From: JBLUOA01 sp048060095
GTDB lineage: Bacteria; Pseudomonadota; Alphaproteobacteria; Rhodobacterales; Rhodobacteraceae
Assembly: GCF_048060095.1 (NCBI RefSeq)
Contig: NZ_JBLUOA010000002.1
Location: forward strand, 310,001 to 374,000
DNA: 64,000 nucleotides
Direction of reading: 5' to 3'
The notes under the pieces were generated by a model. It worked only from the letters and a program-made list of their open reading frames with translations. It was not told the origin of the DNA and made no database searches. Position 1 is the first letter of the stretch, and each line of letters begins with the position of its first letter. Both the position numbers and the translations under genes were made by a program. Positions 9,600 to 19,494 of the stretch are shown here, one piece after another.

Positions 9600-10780
9600 G
9601 CGTTGGCACCCCTTTCGACGGCCAAAGCCGCTAGGTCAAGGCGCGCGACCGCCTCGGCTATTTCGTCATCCGTGATGGTGAGCGGTGGCAGCAAGCGGAT
9701 CACGTTGTCGGCGGCCGGGACGGTCAGAACCTCAGCGTCATAGCCGGCCTTTACCACATCCGCATTCGTCGCCTTGCATTTCAGGCCAAGCATCAGGCCA
9801 GATCCGCGCACCGACTCAAACACATCGGGGTGCGACGCGACCAGCCCCTCTAACTTTTGCCGTAACAGGCCCGCCTTGCGGTTCACTTCGGTCAGGAAAT
9901 CTTCGCTGGCAACCTCCTCCATCACGGCGCAGCCGACGGCGCAGGCCAAGGGATTGCCGCCATAGGTCGATCCGTGGGTGCCCGCGGTCATGCTGCGGGC
10001 CGCATCCTCAGTCGCCAGCACCGCGCCGAGGGGGAAGCCGCCGCCGATGCCTTTCGCCACCATCATGATGTCGGGATCAATCCCGGCCCATTCATGCGCG
10101 AACAGCTTACCGGTCCGACCCATGCCGCATTGCACTTCGTCCAGGATCAGCAGCGTGCCGGTTTCGTCGCAAAGGTCGCGCAGCCCTTTCAGGCAAGCGT
10201 CGGGCAACGGGCGGATGCCGCCCTCGCCCTGCACGGGTTCGACCAGAATGGCGGCGACTGTGGCGTCCATCGCCTCGGTCGCGGCCGCGTGGTCGGCAAA
10301 CGGAAGATGGATAAAGCCGGGCAGCAGCGGGCCGAAGCCCTTTGTCATCTTCTCGGACCCCGCAGCGGCGATGCCCGCAGCAGATCGGCCGTGGAACGAC
10401 CCGTCAAAGGTGATGATCTTCACGCGCTCAGGCTGATCTTTGTCGTGCCAGTATTTGCGTGCCATCTTCACCGCCAGTTCACACGCTTCGGTGCCGGAGT
10501 TCGTGAAAAACGCGGTGTCCGCAAAGGTGTGTTCCACCAGCAAATCCGCCAGCTTTTGCTGCGCCGGAATGTTGTAAAGGTTCGATGTGTGCCACAGCGC
10601 GTTCGCCTGCTCACCCAGCGCCGCGACCAGTTTCGGGTGGGCATGGCCCAGCGAATTCACCGCGATCCCGGCCCCAAGGTCAAGGAAACGTCGGCCATCC
10701 GCCTCGATCAACCAACTACCTTCGCCTTTCACGAAAGTCAGCGGTGCGCGCGCATAAGTCGGCAGGACGGAGGGGATCAT
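9596..10780 (-). CDS. argD: acetylornithine aminotransferase
   Basis: A 394-residue class III PLP-dependent aminotransferase that makes N-acetylornithine (and possibly N-succinyl-LL-2,6-diaminopimelate). The PLP region reads LDEVQCGMGRTGKLFAHEW, and the Schiff-base lysine is in MMVAKGIGGGFPLGA. It is the first gene of the argD-argF pair. The 251-nt divergent space (10781-11031) to the next gene presumably carries both promoters; I see no clear arginine operator in it. Confidence 0.95.
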   Translation of the reverse strand: MIPSVLPTYARAPLTFVKGEGSWLIEADGRRFLDLGAGIAVNSLGHAHPKLVAALGEQANALWHTSNLYNIPAQQKLADLLVEHTFADTAFFTNSGTEACELAVKMARKYWHDKDQPERVKIITFDGSFHGRSAAGIAAAGSEKMTKGFGPLLPGFIHLPFADHAAATEAMDATVAAILVEPVQGEGGIRPLPDACLKGLRDLCDETGTLLILDEVQCGMGRTGKLFAHEWAGIDPDIMMVAKGIGGGFPLGAVLATEDAARSMTAGTHGSTYGGNPLACAVGCAVMEEVASEDFLTEVNRKAGLLRQKLEGLVASHPDVFESVRGSGLMLGLKCKATNADVVKAGYDAEVLTVPAADNVIRLLPPLTITDDEIAEAVARLDLAALAVERGANA

Positions 10781-11031
10781 CGCAATATCCTTCTACAAGA
10801 AGCCAATGGGTGCCTTAGCGGCAAGCTCAAGTCAATATTTTCGGGGGGTTGCACCGGAAACGGCGCGGGAACACGGGCAGCGGGGCGTCAGGCGCGGATG
10901 CGTCGGCGTCGGGTCGCTGTCATATGCAAAATCGTGTTCATACCCGCTGCATAGGGTGAAACGGCGGACCTGTCCAGATGCGTAAACCAAAGCCGCTTTC
11001 CTTCCGGTCAAATCGTCACTACCGATAACGC

Positions 11032-11970
11032 ATGACACATCCGCGCCAATCGAACCTTGTCGCCGTCGGCTTCATGCTGCTTGCCTCGGCCCTGATTGCG
11101 GGAACAAGCCTTTTGGCCAAGGCAATCGGGCACGGCGTTCTGGGCGACGCGCTGCATCCGCTTCAGATCAGCCACGGGCGGTTCCTGTTCGCTTTCATCG
11201 CGATCAGTTGCGCGGTTGCAGTGATCCGACCCCGCTTCACCAAGCCCGAGCTTGGGCTGCATGTGGTCCGCACGACCTGTGGCTGGGCCGGCATATCACT
11301 GATGTTCGCGGCCATCGCCTATATCCCGCTGTCGGATGCCACAGCGATCAGTTTCCTTAACCCCGTTTGCGCGATGATGCTGGCGATCCCGCTGTTGGGC
11401 GAACGGGTCGGGCCTGTGCGGTGGGGCGCGGCCGCCATTGCGCTTCTTGGTGCACTCGTTCTGCTGCGCCCCGGCACGGGCAGCTTTCAGCCCGCCGCGT
11501 TTCTGGCGCTTGGCGCCGCCGCTGTCATGGGCCTTGAAATCACCATCATCAAACTGCTTTCAGGCCGCGAAGCACCGATCCAAATTCTTATTGTCAACAA
11601 CACGCTGGGGCTGATCATTGCCTCCATTGCGGTGCTGTTCGTCTGGCAAGCCCCGACCCCTTCGCAGTGGATCGCGCTGGCCGCCCTAGGCACGATGATG
11701 GCCCTTGCGCAAACCTGTTTCATCCAGTCCATGCGCCGGGCCGAGGCGAGCTTTGTCGCACCGTTTTCCTATGCCACGTTGGTTTTCGTGACGCTCTATG
11801 ACCTCGTCATATTCAACACCCGCCCGGACGCGGTCAGCCTGATCGGGGCGGCGATCATCATTGCCGGTGCCGGCCTGCTGGTCTGGCGCGAGGCGCGTGT
11901 CAAATCGTCAGGCTTTCAACCGATACCCGCGCCGGAACATCCACCAGCACAGCGCGATCACCGCGGCTGA
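11032..11970 (+). CDS. DMT-superfamily (EamA) transporter
   Basis: A 312-residue inner-membrane protein with about ten hydrophobic segments arranged as two EamA repeats. The first contains AIAYIPLSDATAISFLNPV and the second QSMRRAEASFVAPFSYATL, both typical of S-adenosylmethionine-, drug- or metabolite-transporting DMT proteins. The substrate cannot be predicted. Its last 63 nt overlap the 3' end of the convergent ABC-2 permease gene, so part of the hydrophilic tail (after residue 290) is read on both strands. Confidence 0.85.
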   Translation: MTHPRQSNLVAVGFMLLASALIAGTSLLAKAIGHGVLGDALHPLQISHGRFLFAFIAISCAVAVIRPRFTKPELGLHVVRTTCGWAGISLMFAAIAYIPLSDATAISFLNPVCAMMLAIPLLGERVGPVRWGAAAIALLGALVLLRPGTGSFQPAAFLALGAAAVMGLEITIIKLLSGREAPIQILIVNNTLGLIIASIAVLFVWQAPTPSQWIALAALGTMMALAQTCFIQSMRRAEASFVAPFSYATLVFVTLYDLVIFNTRPDAVSLIGAAIIIAGAGLLVWREARVKSSGFQPIPAPEHPPAQRDHRG

Positions 11971-12711
11971 GGTGGCAACGCAGATCACCAGCCCAAGCAC
12001 GGGCGAACTGTCAGACCGTCCGATCACGCCATAGCGCACGCCGTCGATCAGGTAGAAGATCGGGTTCGCATGTGACAGCGCCTGCATCAGCGGCGGCAGC
12101 CGTTCGATTGAATAAAACGTCCCCGACAGAAAGGCGAGCGGCGTGACAAGGAAGTTGGTAATCGCCGCCATCTGGTCGAACTTGTTGGCATATATCCCCG
12201 CGAAAACCCCAAGCGCGCCCATCAGCGTTCCGCCCACGATCACGAACAGCAACGCCCAAAGCGGATGCGCAATCTCGATCCCAAGCAGCAACACCAGCGC
12301 GAGGGCGATGGCGACCGAGACAAGTAACCCACGGATTACCCCACCTGCGACATAGCCCAGCACAAGTTCCAGCGGTGACAGGGGCGGCATCAGCGTATCG
12401 ACGATATTGCCCTGCACCTTTGAAATCACGATTGAGGACGAGGTGTTCGCAAAGGCGTTCTGGATCACCGTCATCATCAAGATACCCGGCGCGAGGAAAT
12501 GAAGGAACGGCACGCCCATCACGTCCCCCCGGTCCGCGCCAATCGCCAGCGTAAACACCGCCAGAAACAGCCCCGCCGTCGCCAGCGGTGCCAGCAGCGT
12601 CTGCGTCCAGACCGCGACAAAGCGCATGGTTTCCCGGCGGGTCAGGGTATACAGCCCCAGCCAGTTCACGCGGCCAAACCGCCGCATTCCCATATCTGCT
12701 GTGTTTTTCAT
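11908..12711 (-). CDS. ABC-2 type transporter permease
   Basis: A 267-residue permease of the ABC-2 family (YadH/NodJ-like) with six predicted membrane segments and the conserved region QNAFANTSSSIVISKVQGN followed by DTLMPPLSPLELVLGY. The ATG at 12711 is preferred; a longer frame to 12792 has no convincing ribosome binding site. No ATP-binding partner lies next to it, so its ATPase must be encoded elsewhere. Polysaccharide, lipid or drug export are all possible. The 3' end overlaps the convergent DMT gene. Confidence 0.85.
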   Translation of the reverse strand: MKNTADMGMRRFGRVNWLGLYTLTRRETMRFVAVWTQTLLAPLATAGLFLAVFTLAIGADRGDVMGVPFLHFLAPGILMMTVIQNAFANTSSSIVISKVQGNIVDTLMPPLSPLELVLGYVAGGVIRGLLVSVAIALALVLLLGIEIAHPLWALLFVIVGGTLMGALGVFAGIYANKFDQMAAITNFLVTPLAFLSGTFYSIERLPPLMQALSHANPIFYLIDGVRYGVIGRSDSSPVLGLVICVATSAAVIALCWWMFRRGYRLKA

Positions 12712-12734
12712 CGCAATTCTGCCCGTTTTACCCT

Positions 12735-12739
12735 GACTC
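12735..12739. promoter_or_regulatory. GANTC (CcrM) site in the gcrA upstream region
   Basis: A single GACTC occurs in the 155-nt space between the divergent ABC permease and gcrA. In Caulobacter, GcrA works at GANTC-methylated promoters and gcrA itself is cell-cycle regulated, so the site could matter, but one five-base match may be chance. Confidence 0.25.
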
Positions 12740-12866
12740 GGCCCGTTGTGGTCCTTGTATCCCGCCACACCATGATTAAAATAGGGGGTCAACGAAATTC
12801 TCTCATGCGGCAGTGAATTCAGACGGGCCTTGGGCCACGCCCTGTCGCATCATTTAAGGAAAGCGC

Positions 12867-13430
<564 letters not shown>

Positions 13431-13451
13431 GGCGCGCCTGGGACCGAATGG

Positions 13452-13484
13452 AACCCCCGTAGCCGTGGCTGCGGGGGTTTTTTG
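13452..13484 (+). terminator. rho-independent terminator of gcrA
   Basis: AACCCCCG (13452-13459) pairs with CGGGGGTT (13472-13479); the inner AGCC/GGCT extends the stem, and a T run follows directly. It is placed 21 nt after the gcrA stop codon. Confidence 0.9.
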
Positions 13485-13534
13485 TTTTTAACGAGATGTG
13501 AGGGGCGGGAAGTGTAGGCGGAGCGGACTTTCAT

Positions 13535-13837
13535 TCAAAATGAAGTAGCGAAACGAAACATGAAGAGGGAAAGGAAGAGCGCGCCCCAAAGCGCCCACCG
13601 ACCAACTCTCAGCTTGTTCTTGAAGTTCGTAACCTGCTCTTCGTTTAGTTCACCATCCATTGCCGAAAACAACGCCCTTATTGAAATATGAGCCAATCCG
13701 ACAAGACTTAACACAACAAGCCAAGGCCATGATAACTCGTCTAAAATGGAATTCGAGCCAACTCTTGGAAAGAATATTCGAACTGCGAACTCAAAAAGGA
13801 TGTCAAGAACAGGTTCAAGAATATCGCCTTTTGCCAC
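13535..13837 (-). CDS. small membrane protein of unknown function (low GC)
   Basis: A 100-residue protein with two likely membrane helices, about residues 35-57 (PWLVVLSLVGLAHISIRALF) and 80-98, separated by a charged loop DGELNEEQVTNFKNKLRVGR. It starts with GTG at 13837; a GGGGAC stretch upstream is a weak ribosome binding site. I do not recognise the family. The base composition is clearly more AT-rich than its neighbours, which suggests recent acquisition. It lies alone between gcrA and the RDD gene. The 149 nt beyond its start hold nothing recognisable. Confidence 0.6.
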   Translation of the reverse strand: MAKGDILEPVLDILFEFAVRIFFPRVGSNSILDELSWPWLVVLSLVGLAHISIRALFSAMDGELNEEQVTNFKNKLRVGRWALWGALFLSLFMFRFATSF

Positions 13838-13986
13838 TAGATGTCCCCGTAATACCGTTCTTCACATATGCGGAACATTTGCGAGTTCAAGCTCTTCGTA
13901 GAGATCGGCGTTTTCGACTGAGGCTAAAATACAAGATGAACACTCAGGGCTCGAAGCGGACCAACACGATCTGAAGCCTCGGCCCC

Positions 13987-14928
13987 CTACCCTCGGCGAC
14001 GCACGCCCTCCTCACCGCCGTTCTGCGTGTGGAACTTGTCCTCCCTCCGGTCGCCCAGCAACTGCCGCCCTTCCAGATGCGCACGCTGGGCGTTGTAGAA
14101 GGCCGACAGGAAGGCGCGAGATGCGCCCGGCGGGATACGTTCGGCATAGCCGATTTTCTTGCGGATCGTTTCGGCCACTTTGCCATCGCGCTTGTAGGAC
14201 ATCTGCGACTCCGTCCGGTCGCGCAGGATATCTTCCAGCGATTGCAGTTCGAACTTGCCGTAATGTTCCAGATGAACGGGAAGAAAATCGAATTCCAACC
14301 CCGGCGCGGCGCGCATGTTGGTCAGTTCGGCCATCAGCTTGGCTTTCGGCTGCTGCACAACACAGGTGCCCGCGATCATGTCGCCCAGCCGTTGCTTTTG
14401 CTTGGAAAACACCGGGATCGCCAGCACGATCAGCAGCCAGACCGCCATTCCCCATTGGACGTAGCCCGAACTCGTCCCGATCCCGAATAAGAGGCCAAGG
14501 GGGGTGAACACTTCCGCCTCTTTCATCAGGTTGCGCACGACGACCTGATGCGGCTCAAGCCGTCGTCCGTTGACCGAGATGACGCGGATTTTAACAAGGC
14601 GCTTGCCGATGGTTCGCCCGTTCCAGACAAGCTCTGTCAGGATGTAATAGGGAATACGCAGAAGGAACGACAGCAACGCGAACAGCGCCGATGCCGTCGG
14701 CCACGACATCCTGCTGTTGAACAGGACCAACAGGATCAGCGCGAACAGCGTGCCGTAGGTCAGCAACAGATCTATGAACTGCGCCCCGAACCGGGAACTG
14801 AGCGTCGCGCGTTCTAGGCCGATTGGCACACCTTCGGGCGGGGTAATGCGCAGGATGCGCTTTTCACGCTTTGCCTGTTCCGCCTGATGCAGATCGGCGG
14901 CGTTTACGATCTTTTTCTTGCGGCTCAT
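13987..14928 (-). CDS. RDD-family membrane protein
   Basis: A 313-residue protein. Residues 40-170 form an RDD domain with RFGAQFIDLLLTYGTLFALI, a second and third membrane helix, and the WNGRTIGKRLVKIRV segment. The remaining C-terminal part is a soluble extension of about 120 residues specific to this gene neighbourhood. The ATG at 14928 overlaps the upstream stop by 4 nt (ATGA), so it is the last gene of the seven-gene MoxR/DUF58 operon. RDD proteins are poorly characterised; some act in ion or osmotic homeostasis. Confidence 0.88.
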   Translation of the reverse strand: MSRKKKIVNAADLHQAEQAKREKRILRITPPEGVPIGLERATLSSRFGAQFIDLLLTYGTLFALILLVLFNSRMSWPTASALFALLSFLLRIPYYILTELVWNGRTIGKRLVKIRVISVNGRRLEPHQVVVRNLMKEAEVFTPLGLLFGIGTSSGYVQWGMAVWLLIVLAIPVFSKQKQRLGDMIAGTCVVQQPKAKLMAELTNMRAAPGLEFDFLPVHLEHYGKFELQSLEDILRDRTESQMSYKRDGKVAETIRKKIGYAERIPPGASRAFLSAFYNAQRAHLEGRQLLGDRREDKFHTQNGGEEGVRRRG

Positions 14929-15950
14929 CCCGAATGCTCCGCCGGGGTGCGCCCCGCCAGCGCCAGCCAGGCGACCCATAGGCCGCCGATGCCCCAACCG
15001 ATCAACAGGCGCAGTTCGGCGGATTGGACAAGCTGGCGAAAGAACCCTTCAAGGATCGCCGCGGCCAGCAGCATCACCGCCGCAAGGATCAACAATTTCG
15101 TCGCATCCCGCCCCCTGATCCGCAACGCATCCTTGCGCGTCATCTGCCCCGGCATCAGCACCGCCAGACCCAGTTGCACCCCACCAGCACAAGCGATGCA
15201 GATCGCGGAAATCTCGGTCACGCCGTGGATCGACAGCCACGCGAAAGCGTCATAGCCTAGCCCCTTGTCGGCGAATAACGCAAAGAACGCGCCAAGCATC
15301 GTGCCGTTGTAGAACGTCAAAAGAAAGCTCGGTGCCGTGCAGAAAACGCCCAGCGAAAACACGAGGATCGCGACCTGCGTGTTATGCGAAAACAGGGTCG
15401 AGGCGAAGGACGCGAGCGAATTCATCAGCGTATCGTCCTGCCCGTAAAGCGTGCGTTCCAACATGGCGGGGCTTGCGGCGGGGGTGCGGGTGGCGGCCAG
15501 CTCTCCGGGGACGAAGGTGTAGAACCAGCTGCTGTCCTGTTGATAGAGGAAATACCCCAGCAATGCGCCCATGAACATCAGGCCGAACCCGATCAGCAGC
15601 ACCCCACCGGATCGCCGCACCGCCTGCGGGATGCCTTGGGTGAACAGCCGCGCGACGACGCTGGTGAGGCGGGCTTGGGGCGCATAGATCACCAGATACG
15701 CCCGCGCCGCGAGGTTTTCGAGGTAGGCCAGCAGCGCCCGATCCAGCGATATTTCCCGCGCGACGCTTAGCGAATTGACGGTCTGGCGGTAGAATGACGC
15801 AAGGTCGCGGGCTTCCGCGAAGTTAAGGCTGGTCATGCCAGATCGTTCGACCTTCATCACCAGCGCTTCAAGGCGGGTCCAGCCGGCCTCCCTCTCCTTG
15901 CGGAACCGGACGGAGCGCATGTCCGTCGTGCCATTTGTCGCGTCGGTCAT
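14925..15950 (-). CDS. SpoIIM-like (stage II sporulation protein M family) membrane protein
   Basis: A 341-residue protein with a soluble N-terminal region of about 110 residues (RLEALVMKVERSGMTSLNFAE) followed by five or so membrane helices. The SpoIIM-type signature includes FYNGTMLGAFFALFADKG and WLSIHGVTEISAICIACAGG. This organism class does not sporulate; the family occurs widely beside MoxR/DUF58 genes and is thought to belong to that membrane assembly. It overlaps both neighbours by 4 nt (ATGA at 14925-14928 and 15947-15950), indicating translational coupling. Confidence 0.88.
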   Translation of the reverse strand: MTDATNGTTDMRSVRFRKEREAGWTRLEALVMKVERSGMTSLNFAEARDLASFYRQTVNSLSVAREISLDRALLAYLENLAARAYLVIYAPQARLTSVVARLFTQGIPQAVRRSGGVLLIGFGLMFMGALLGYFLYQQDSSWFYTFVPGELAATRTPAASPAMLERTLYGQDDTLMNSLASFASTLFSHNTQVAILVFSLGVFCTAPSFLLTFYNGTMLGAFFALFADKGLGYDAFAWLSIHGVTEISAICIACAGGVQLGLAVLMPGQMTRKDALRIRGRDATKLLILAAVMLLAAAILEGFFRQLVQSAELRLLIGWGIGGLWVAWLALAGRTPAEHSG

Positions 15951-17257
15951 ATCATCTCCCGCGCTTTGATATCGAGATAGGCCGAGACAAGCTCAGGCGT
16001 CAGTTTGTCGGGTTCGATGTCAAGACACACGACACCCAAGCGGCGCAACTGGTCCAGCACGATCTGCCGTTCGCGGTGGATTTGCGCCGCCGACACCGCC
16101 ATCGCGACATTGCCAAGGCTCGGGTCTTCGGGGTTCACCGTCCGTTCAAGCGAGGGGTCGCGCAGGGCTACGAACATCAGCAGGTGATGACGGCTGAGAA
16201 CGGCGAGGTTTTCGACCAGCAACTCCGCCGTGATCTGATCCACAAAATCCGAGAACACGACGATCATCGACCGCCGATTCAACTGCCCGTTCAGATGCGC
16301 CAGCGCCAGCGTGTGATTGCTTTCGACGCTGTTATATTCAAGGCTCGCCGCTTCCATCCGAATGCGGTTGAACGCGGCCCGGCCGGGTGCGGGCGGCAGA
16401 TACAGGCGCGGGCGGCTGTCAAAGCTGTAGAACCCGACCAGATCACCGCCAAGCCCCGCCGCCCATGTCGTTGCCAGCGCCCCGTTGATGGCGCGGTCGA
16501 TCTTGGGCAGGCCGTCTATGACCTCTCGCATCAGGTAGCCGTTGTCGACGCACATGATGATCTGGTGGTTCCGCTCTGCGTGGGTTTCGCGGGCGACAAG
16601 GCCGCCATGCCGCGCGGATCGCTTCCAGTCGATCATGCGCGGGTCCATCCCCGCCGTGAAATCGCGAAGCTGGTGGAATTCCGACCCTTCCCCGCGGACC
16701 GAGGTGCTCTTGACCCCGTAAAGTTGCGCCTGCACCTGCGTCGTGATCTGCCCCGACAGAACCGGCTGGATGTTCGGCACACCCTTGACGGTTTCATCGA
16801 TCTTCTTGCGAGAGATGATGTCGAACAGCCCGAATTTTGACGGCCATTTCAGCCACATGCGGCTGAACGTGAACGTACCCCGCGCGGTGCAGTAAAGCGG
16901 CACGTCGGCCACGGAACTTTCAGCGATCGCCCCGTTCGGGCCTGTAAAATCGCCAACCTCAAGCGCATCGTCAAGATCGAACCGCACATCCAGACCCTTC
17001 GGCAAGGCGCCGCGCCGGGACGTGAGGGTGAACGTCGCAGGCGCCGAGGTGCCGACGAATATCTGCGCCGGAACATCATGATCGACCGCCACGCTCCGCC
17101 CCGTGCGGGACAGCAGCAGATCGATCACCGCGACCGCCGCCAGACCGCCCCACGCCACCTGAATGGCAAAGCCCGCGTCAACCGGCATCAGCGCGACAAC
17201 GCATGTCACCAGAAGCAGCGCGATGGCCAGTATCAGCAATAGGCGGGACGGACGCAT
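15947..17257 (-). CDS. DUF58 protein (vWA-like domain)
   Basis: A 436-residue protein with two N-terminal membrane helices (residues 5-45), a beta-rich middle section, and the DUF58 core around residues 190-300 marked by MDPRMIDWKRSARHGGLVAR. The C-terminal half has a vWA-like stretch, IIMCVDNGYLM and SMIVVFSDFVDQI, expected to bind a metal and a protein partner. DUF58 proteins are regularly paired with MoxR AAA+ ATPases, which are thought to remodel or load metal into vWA partners. MoxR lies immediately upstream, 7 nt away. Confidence 0.92.
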   Translation of the reverse strand: MRPSRLLLILAIALLLVTCVVALMPVDAGFAIQVAWGGLAAVAVIDLLLSRTGRSVAVDHDVPAQIFVGTSAPATFTLTSRRGALPKGLDVRFDLDDALEVGDFTGPNGAIAESSVADVPLYCTARGTFTFSRMWLKWPSKFGLFDIISRKKIDETVKGVPNIQPVLSGQITTQVQAQLYGVKSTSVRGEGSEFHQLRDFTAGMDPRMIDWKRSARHGGLVARETHAERNHQIIMCVDNGYLMREVIDGLPKIDRAINGALATTWAAGLGGDLVGFYSFDSRPRLYLPPAPGRAAFNRIRMEAASLEYNSVESNHTLALAHLNGQLNRRSMIVVFSDFVDQITAELLVENLAVLSRHHLLMFVALRDPSLERTVNPEDPSLGNVAMAVSAAQIHRERQIVLDQLRRLGVVCLDIEPDKLTPELVSAYLDIKAREMI

Positions 17258-17264
17258 GGGCGAT

Positions 17265-18221
17265 TTACCTCGGCGCGTCGATGCGGTTCAGGATGTTGTT
17301 CAGCACATCTTCCGGCGTGCGGCCCTCAATCTCCGCCGTTGGGCCAAGCACGATCCGGTGGCGCATCGCCGGGATCAGCAGCGCCTGCACATCGTCGGGG
17401 ATTGCGTAATCGCGCCCTTCGATCGCCGCCTTCGCCCGAACCGCATTGGCCAGCGCATCCGCCGCGCGCGTTGACGCCCCGTGCCGAATTTCCGCATCAT
17501 TCCGCGTCGCGCGGATCAGATCGACGATATAGCTCAGGATCGTGTCGTCCAGCCGAATGCTATCGACATGCGCACGCCCGGCGGCCAAAGTCTCTCCGCT
17601 CAGCACCTTGTTGATCCCGGTCGCGATCCCGTCATCACCGACCGGCTTGCTGCGGTTTCGGCTGAGAATTTCAAACTCCGCATCGCGGTCCGGAAATTCG
17701 ACCTCAAGCTTGAACAGGAACCGGTCAAGCTGCGCTTCGGGCAACGGATAGGTGCCCTGCTGCTCAATCGGGTTTTGCGTCGCGATCACAAAGAAATTGT
17801 CGCCCAGCGGATAGGTTTCGCCGTCAATCGTCACCATCCGCTCGTTCATCGCCTGAAGCAGCGAAGACTGCGTCTTGGGTGGGGCGCGGTTGATCTCATC
17901 CGCCAGCAGAATATCGGTGAACACCGGCCCCCGCGTCAGTTTGAATTCGCCGGTCTGGAAGTTAAAGATGTTCGCCCCCAGCACGTCCCCCGGCATCAGG
18001 TCCGGCGTGAACTGAATCCGCCCGAAATCAAGGTCCATCGTCTGTGCCAAGGTCCGCGCCAGCAGGGTTTTCGCAGTGCCGGGTGGCCCTTCCAGCAGGC
18101 AATGCCCCCGGGCAAAGACCGACACCAGCAGCGTCGTGACGATTTCATCCTGCCCGTGGACAGCTTTGCCGATTTCAGTTCGCGTCGCGTCAACGACGTC
18201 GCGAAACGTTTCCAAGTTCAT
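17265..18221 (-). CDS. MoxR-family AAA+ ATPase
   Basis: A 318-residue AAA+ ATPase. Walker A is EGPPGTAKT (about residue 43), Walker B is ILLADEINRAPPKTQ, sensor 1 is VIATQNPIEQQGTYPLPEAQ, followed by the arginine-finger region LDRFLFKLE. These motifs match the MoxR proper subfamily. Such ATPases work as chaperones for vWA-domain partners, here probably the DUF58 protein just downstream. The ATG at 18221 is chosen, giving the usual N-terminus MNLETFRDVVDATRTEIGKA; it lies inside the 3' end of the DUF4350 gene (32-nt overlap). Confidence 0.94.
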   Translation of the reverse strand: MNLETFRDVVDATRTEIGKAVHGQDEIVTTLLVSVFARGHCLLEGPPGTAKTLLARTLAQTMDLDFGRIQFTPDLMPGDVLGANIFNFQTGEFKLTRGPVFTDILLADEINRAPPKTQSSLLQAMNERMVTIDGETYPLGDNFFVIATQNPIEQQGTYPLPEAQLDRFLFKLEVEFPDRDAEFEILSRNRSKPVGDDGIATGINKVLSGETLAAGRAHVDSIRLDDTILSYIVDLIRATRNDAEIRHGASTRAADALANAVRAKAAIEGRDYAIPDDVQALLIPAMRHRIVLGPTAEIEGRTPEDVLNNILNRIDAPR

Positions 18222-19494
18222 CACGTATTCTCCGATAGGATTCTTCAAATGTCTCAATCCGGCGCATCAACTCGCCCGCCGGGGTCTGTGCGTCGGTTGT
18301 GTTCAGGCTGACCATCGCCTCTTCCAGATGGCCTGCGTCGCTTGGGGCAATCGCTTTCAGTCGCTTGAACAAAAGCGTGCGATCCTGCCCGACATGCTTG
18401 CCAAGCAACGCGGAGGACAGATCGTTGATCCGGTTATTCGCAAACTCCGCAACCAGCGCGTGATCCTGTCCGGTCAGGCGCAGCAGGTAGGCTTTCGCCT
18501 CAATCGACGCGGTTTTCGATGCGCCGACTTCGTCATTATCGACCCGCGCCGGGGGGCCGAACCGGATCAGGCCGCGCCAGAACGCGATCAGGAACAGAAA
18601 GCCCGTGCCAAGCCACAGCAGCGAAAACGGATAAGTGAAATAGCGCGACAGGTCATCCGCCGTGCGGGGCCGCGCTTCGCGTTCAAGGTTGCCCTCCCAG
18701 CTTAGCAGGATTTCGTCCGATGTGTCGTGATAGACGATGCCCTCCCGCTCCGCCGCGATGTCTTTGATCGCGTTCAGCGCGACGGTCGCATTGTCGCCAA
18801 GCGTCAGGCCGTGGTTGTTCATCAGGTCGGGGTCCGACAGTAGGAAAAGCGGCTCGCTTTTCGGCAGGGTGCAGCGGGCGATCAGAACACCTTCGGGGAT
18901 CGACAGATATGGCGTGCAGATACCTTTGACAAAGCGCCTGTCAAACACCTGCGGCTCATAAAGCACGACATCGCCCTGCCCGTCGGTCGTTGCTTCCAGC
19001 AGCGTCACATCCGGCCGCGTGATCGCCATTTTCGGCAGGCCAAGCTGGTTCAGCAGCCGCTCCAGATGCCCCTCGGGGATCAGCAGGGAGTCGTGCGCAA
19101 CGCTCAGCATCGTCACACCCGTCCGCCATTTCGGCAGCATGACGAGCGATCGCACGTTGACCGTTTTCTCCATCACAATGTTCAGCGCAATCTCGCGCTG
19201 GGTGGTTTGCGCCCGCTGTTCCAGATTATCCACCGGCGGGCGTTCTTCGGCCAAAAGGTCCGTATCAAACAGCGGCAATAGCCTGAGGGAAACGTTGTCT
19301 TCGGGCAATTCCACCCGGCGATGCGACTGCGCAACCTCAACATCGCTGGCTTGCAGCCAAGTATAAAGCCCGTTCGTCCCGATGGCGGATGCCTCCAGCC
19401 GCCGGTTCCCGTCACCGCTCACCAAATAGATCAGCAGGATCACCGCCGCGACAAGGCCGCCAAACACGAGGAAGGAGGATTTGCTGTCACCCAA
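18190..19494 (-). CDS. DUF4350 domain protein
   Basis: A 434-residue protein with an N-terminal membrane helix (residues 7-26), a DUF4350 domain that starts IGTNGLYTWLQASDVEVAQS, and a second membrane helix near residue 290 (FSLLWLGTGFLFLIAFWRGL). The C-terminal cytoplasmic portion is helical (about 120 residues). The DUF4350 fold resembles the glutamine-amidotransferase-like domain found with MoxR/DUF58 clusters; a catalytic role is not established. It overlaps DUF4129 by 8 nt and MoxR by 32 nt within the operon. Confidence 0.85.
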   Translation of the reverse strand: MGDSKSSFLVFGGLVAAVILLIYLVSGDGNRRLEASAIGTNGLYTWLQASDVEVAQSHRRVELPEDNVSLRLLPLFDTDLLAEERPPVDNLEQRAQTTQREIALNIVMEKTVNVRSLVMLPKWRTGVTMLSVAHDSLLIPEGHLERLLNQLGLPKMAITRPDVTLLEATTDGQGDVVLYEPQVFDRRFVKGICTPYLSIPEGVLIARCTLPKSEPLFLLSDPDLMNNHGLTLGDNATVALNAIKDIAAEREGIVYHDTSDEILLSWEGNLEREARPRTADDLSRYFTYPFSLLWLGTGFLFLIAFWRGLIRFGPPARVDNDEVGASKTASIEAKAYLLRLTGQDHALVAEFANNRINDLSSALLGKHVGQDRTLLFKRLKAIAPSDAGHLEEAMVSLNTTDAQTPAGELMRRIETFEESYRRIRDELGNVSRRR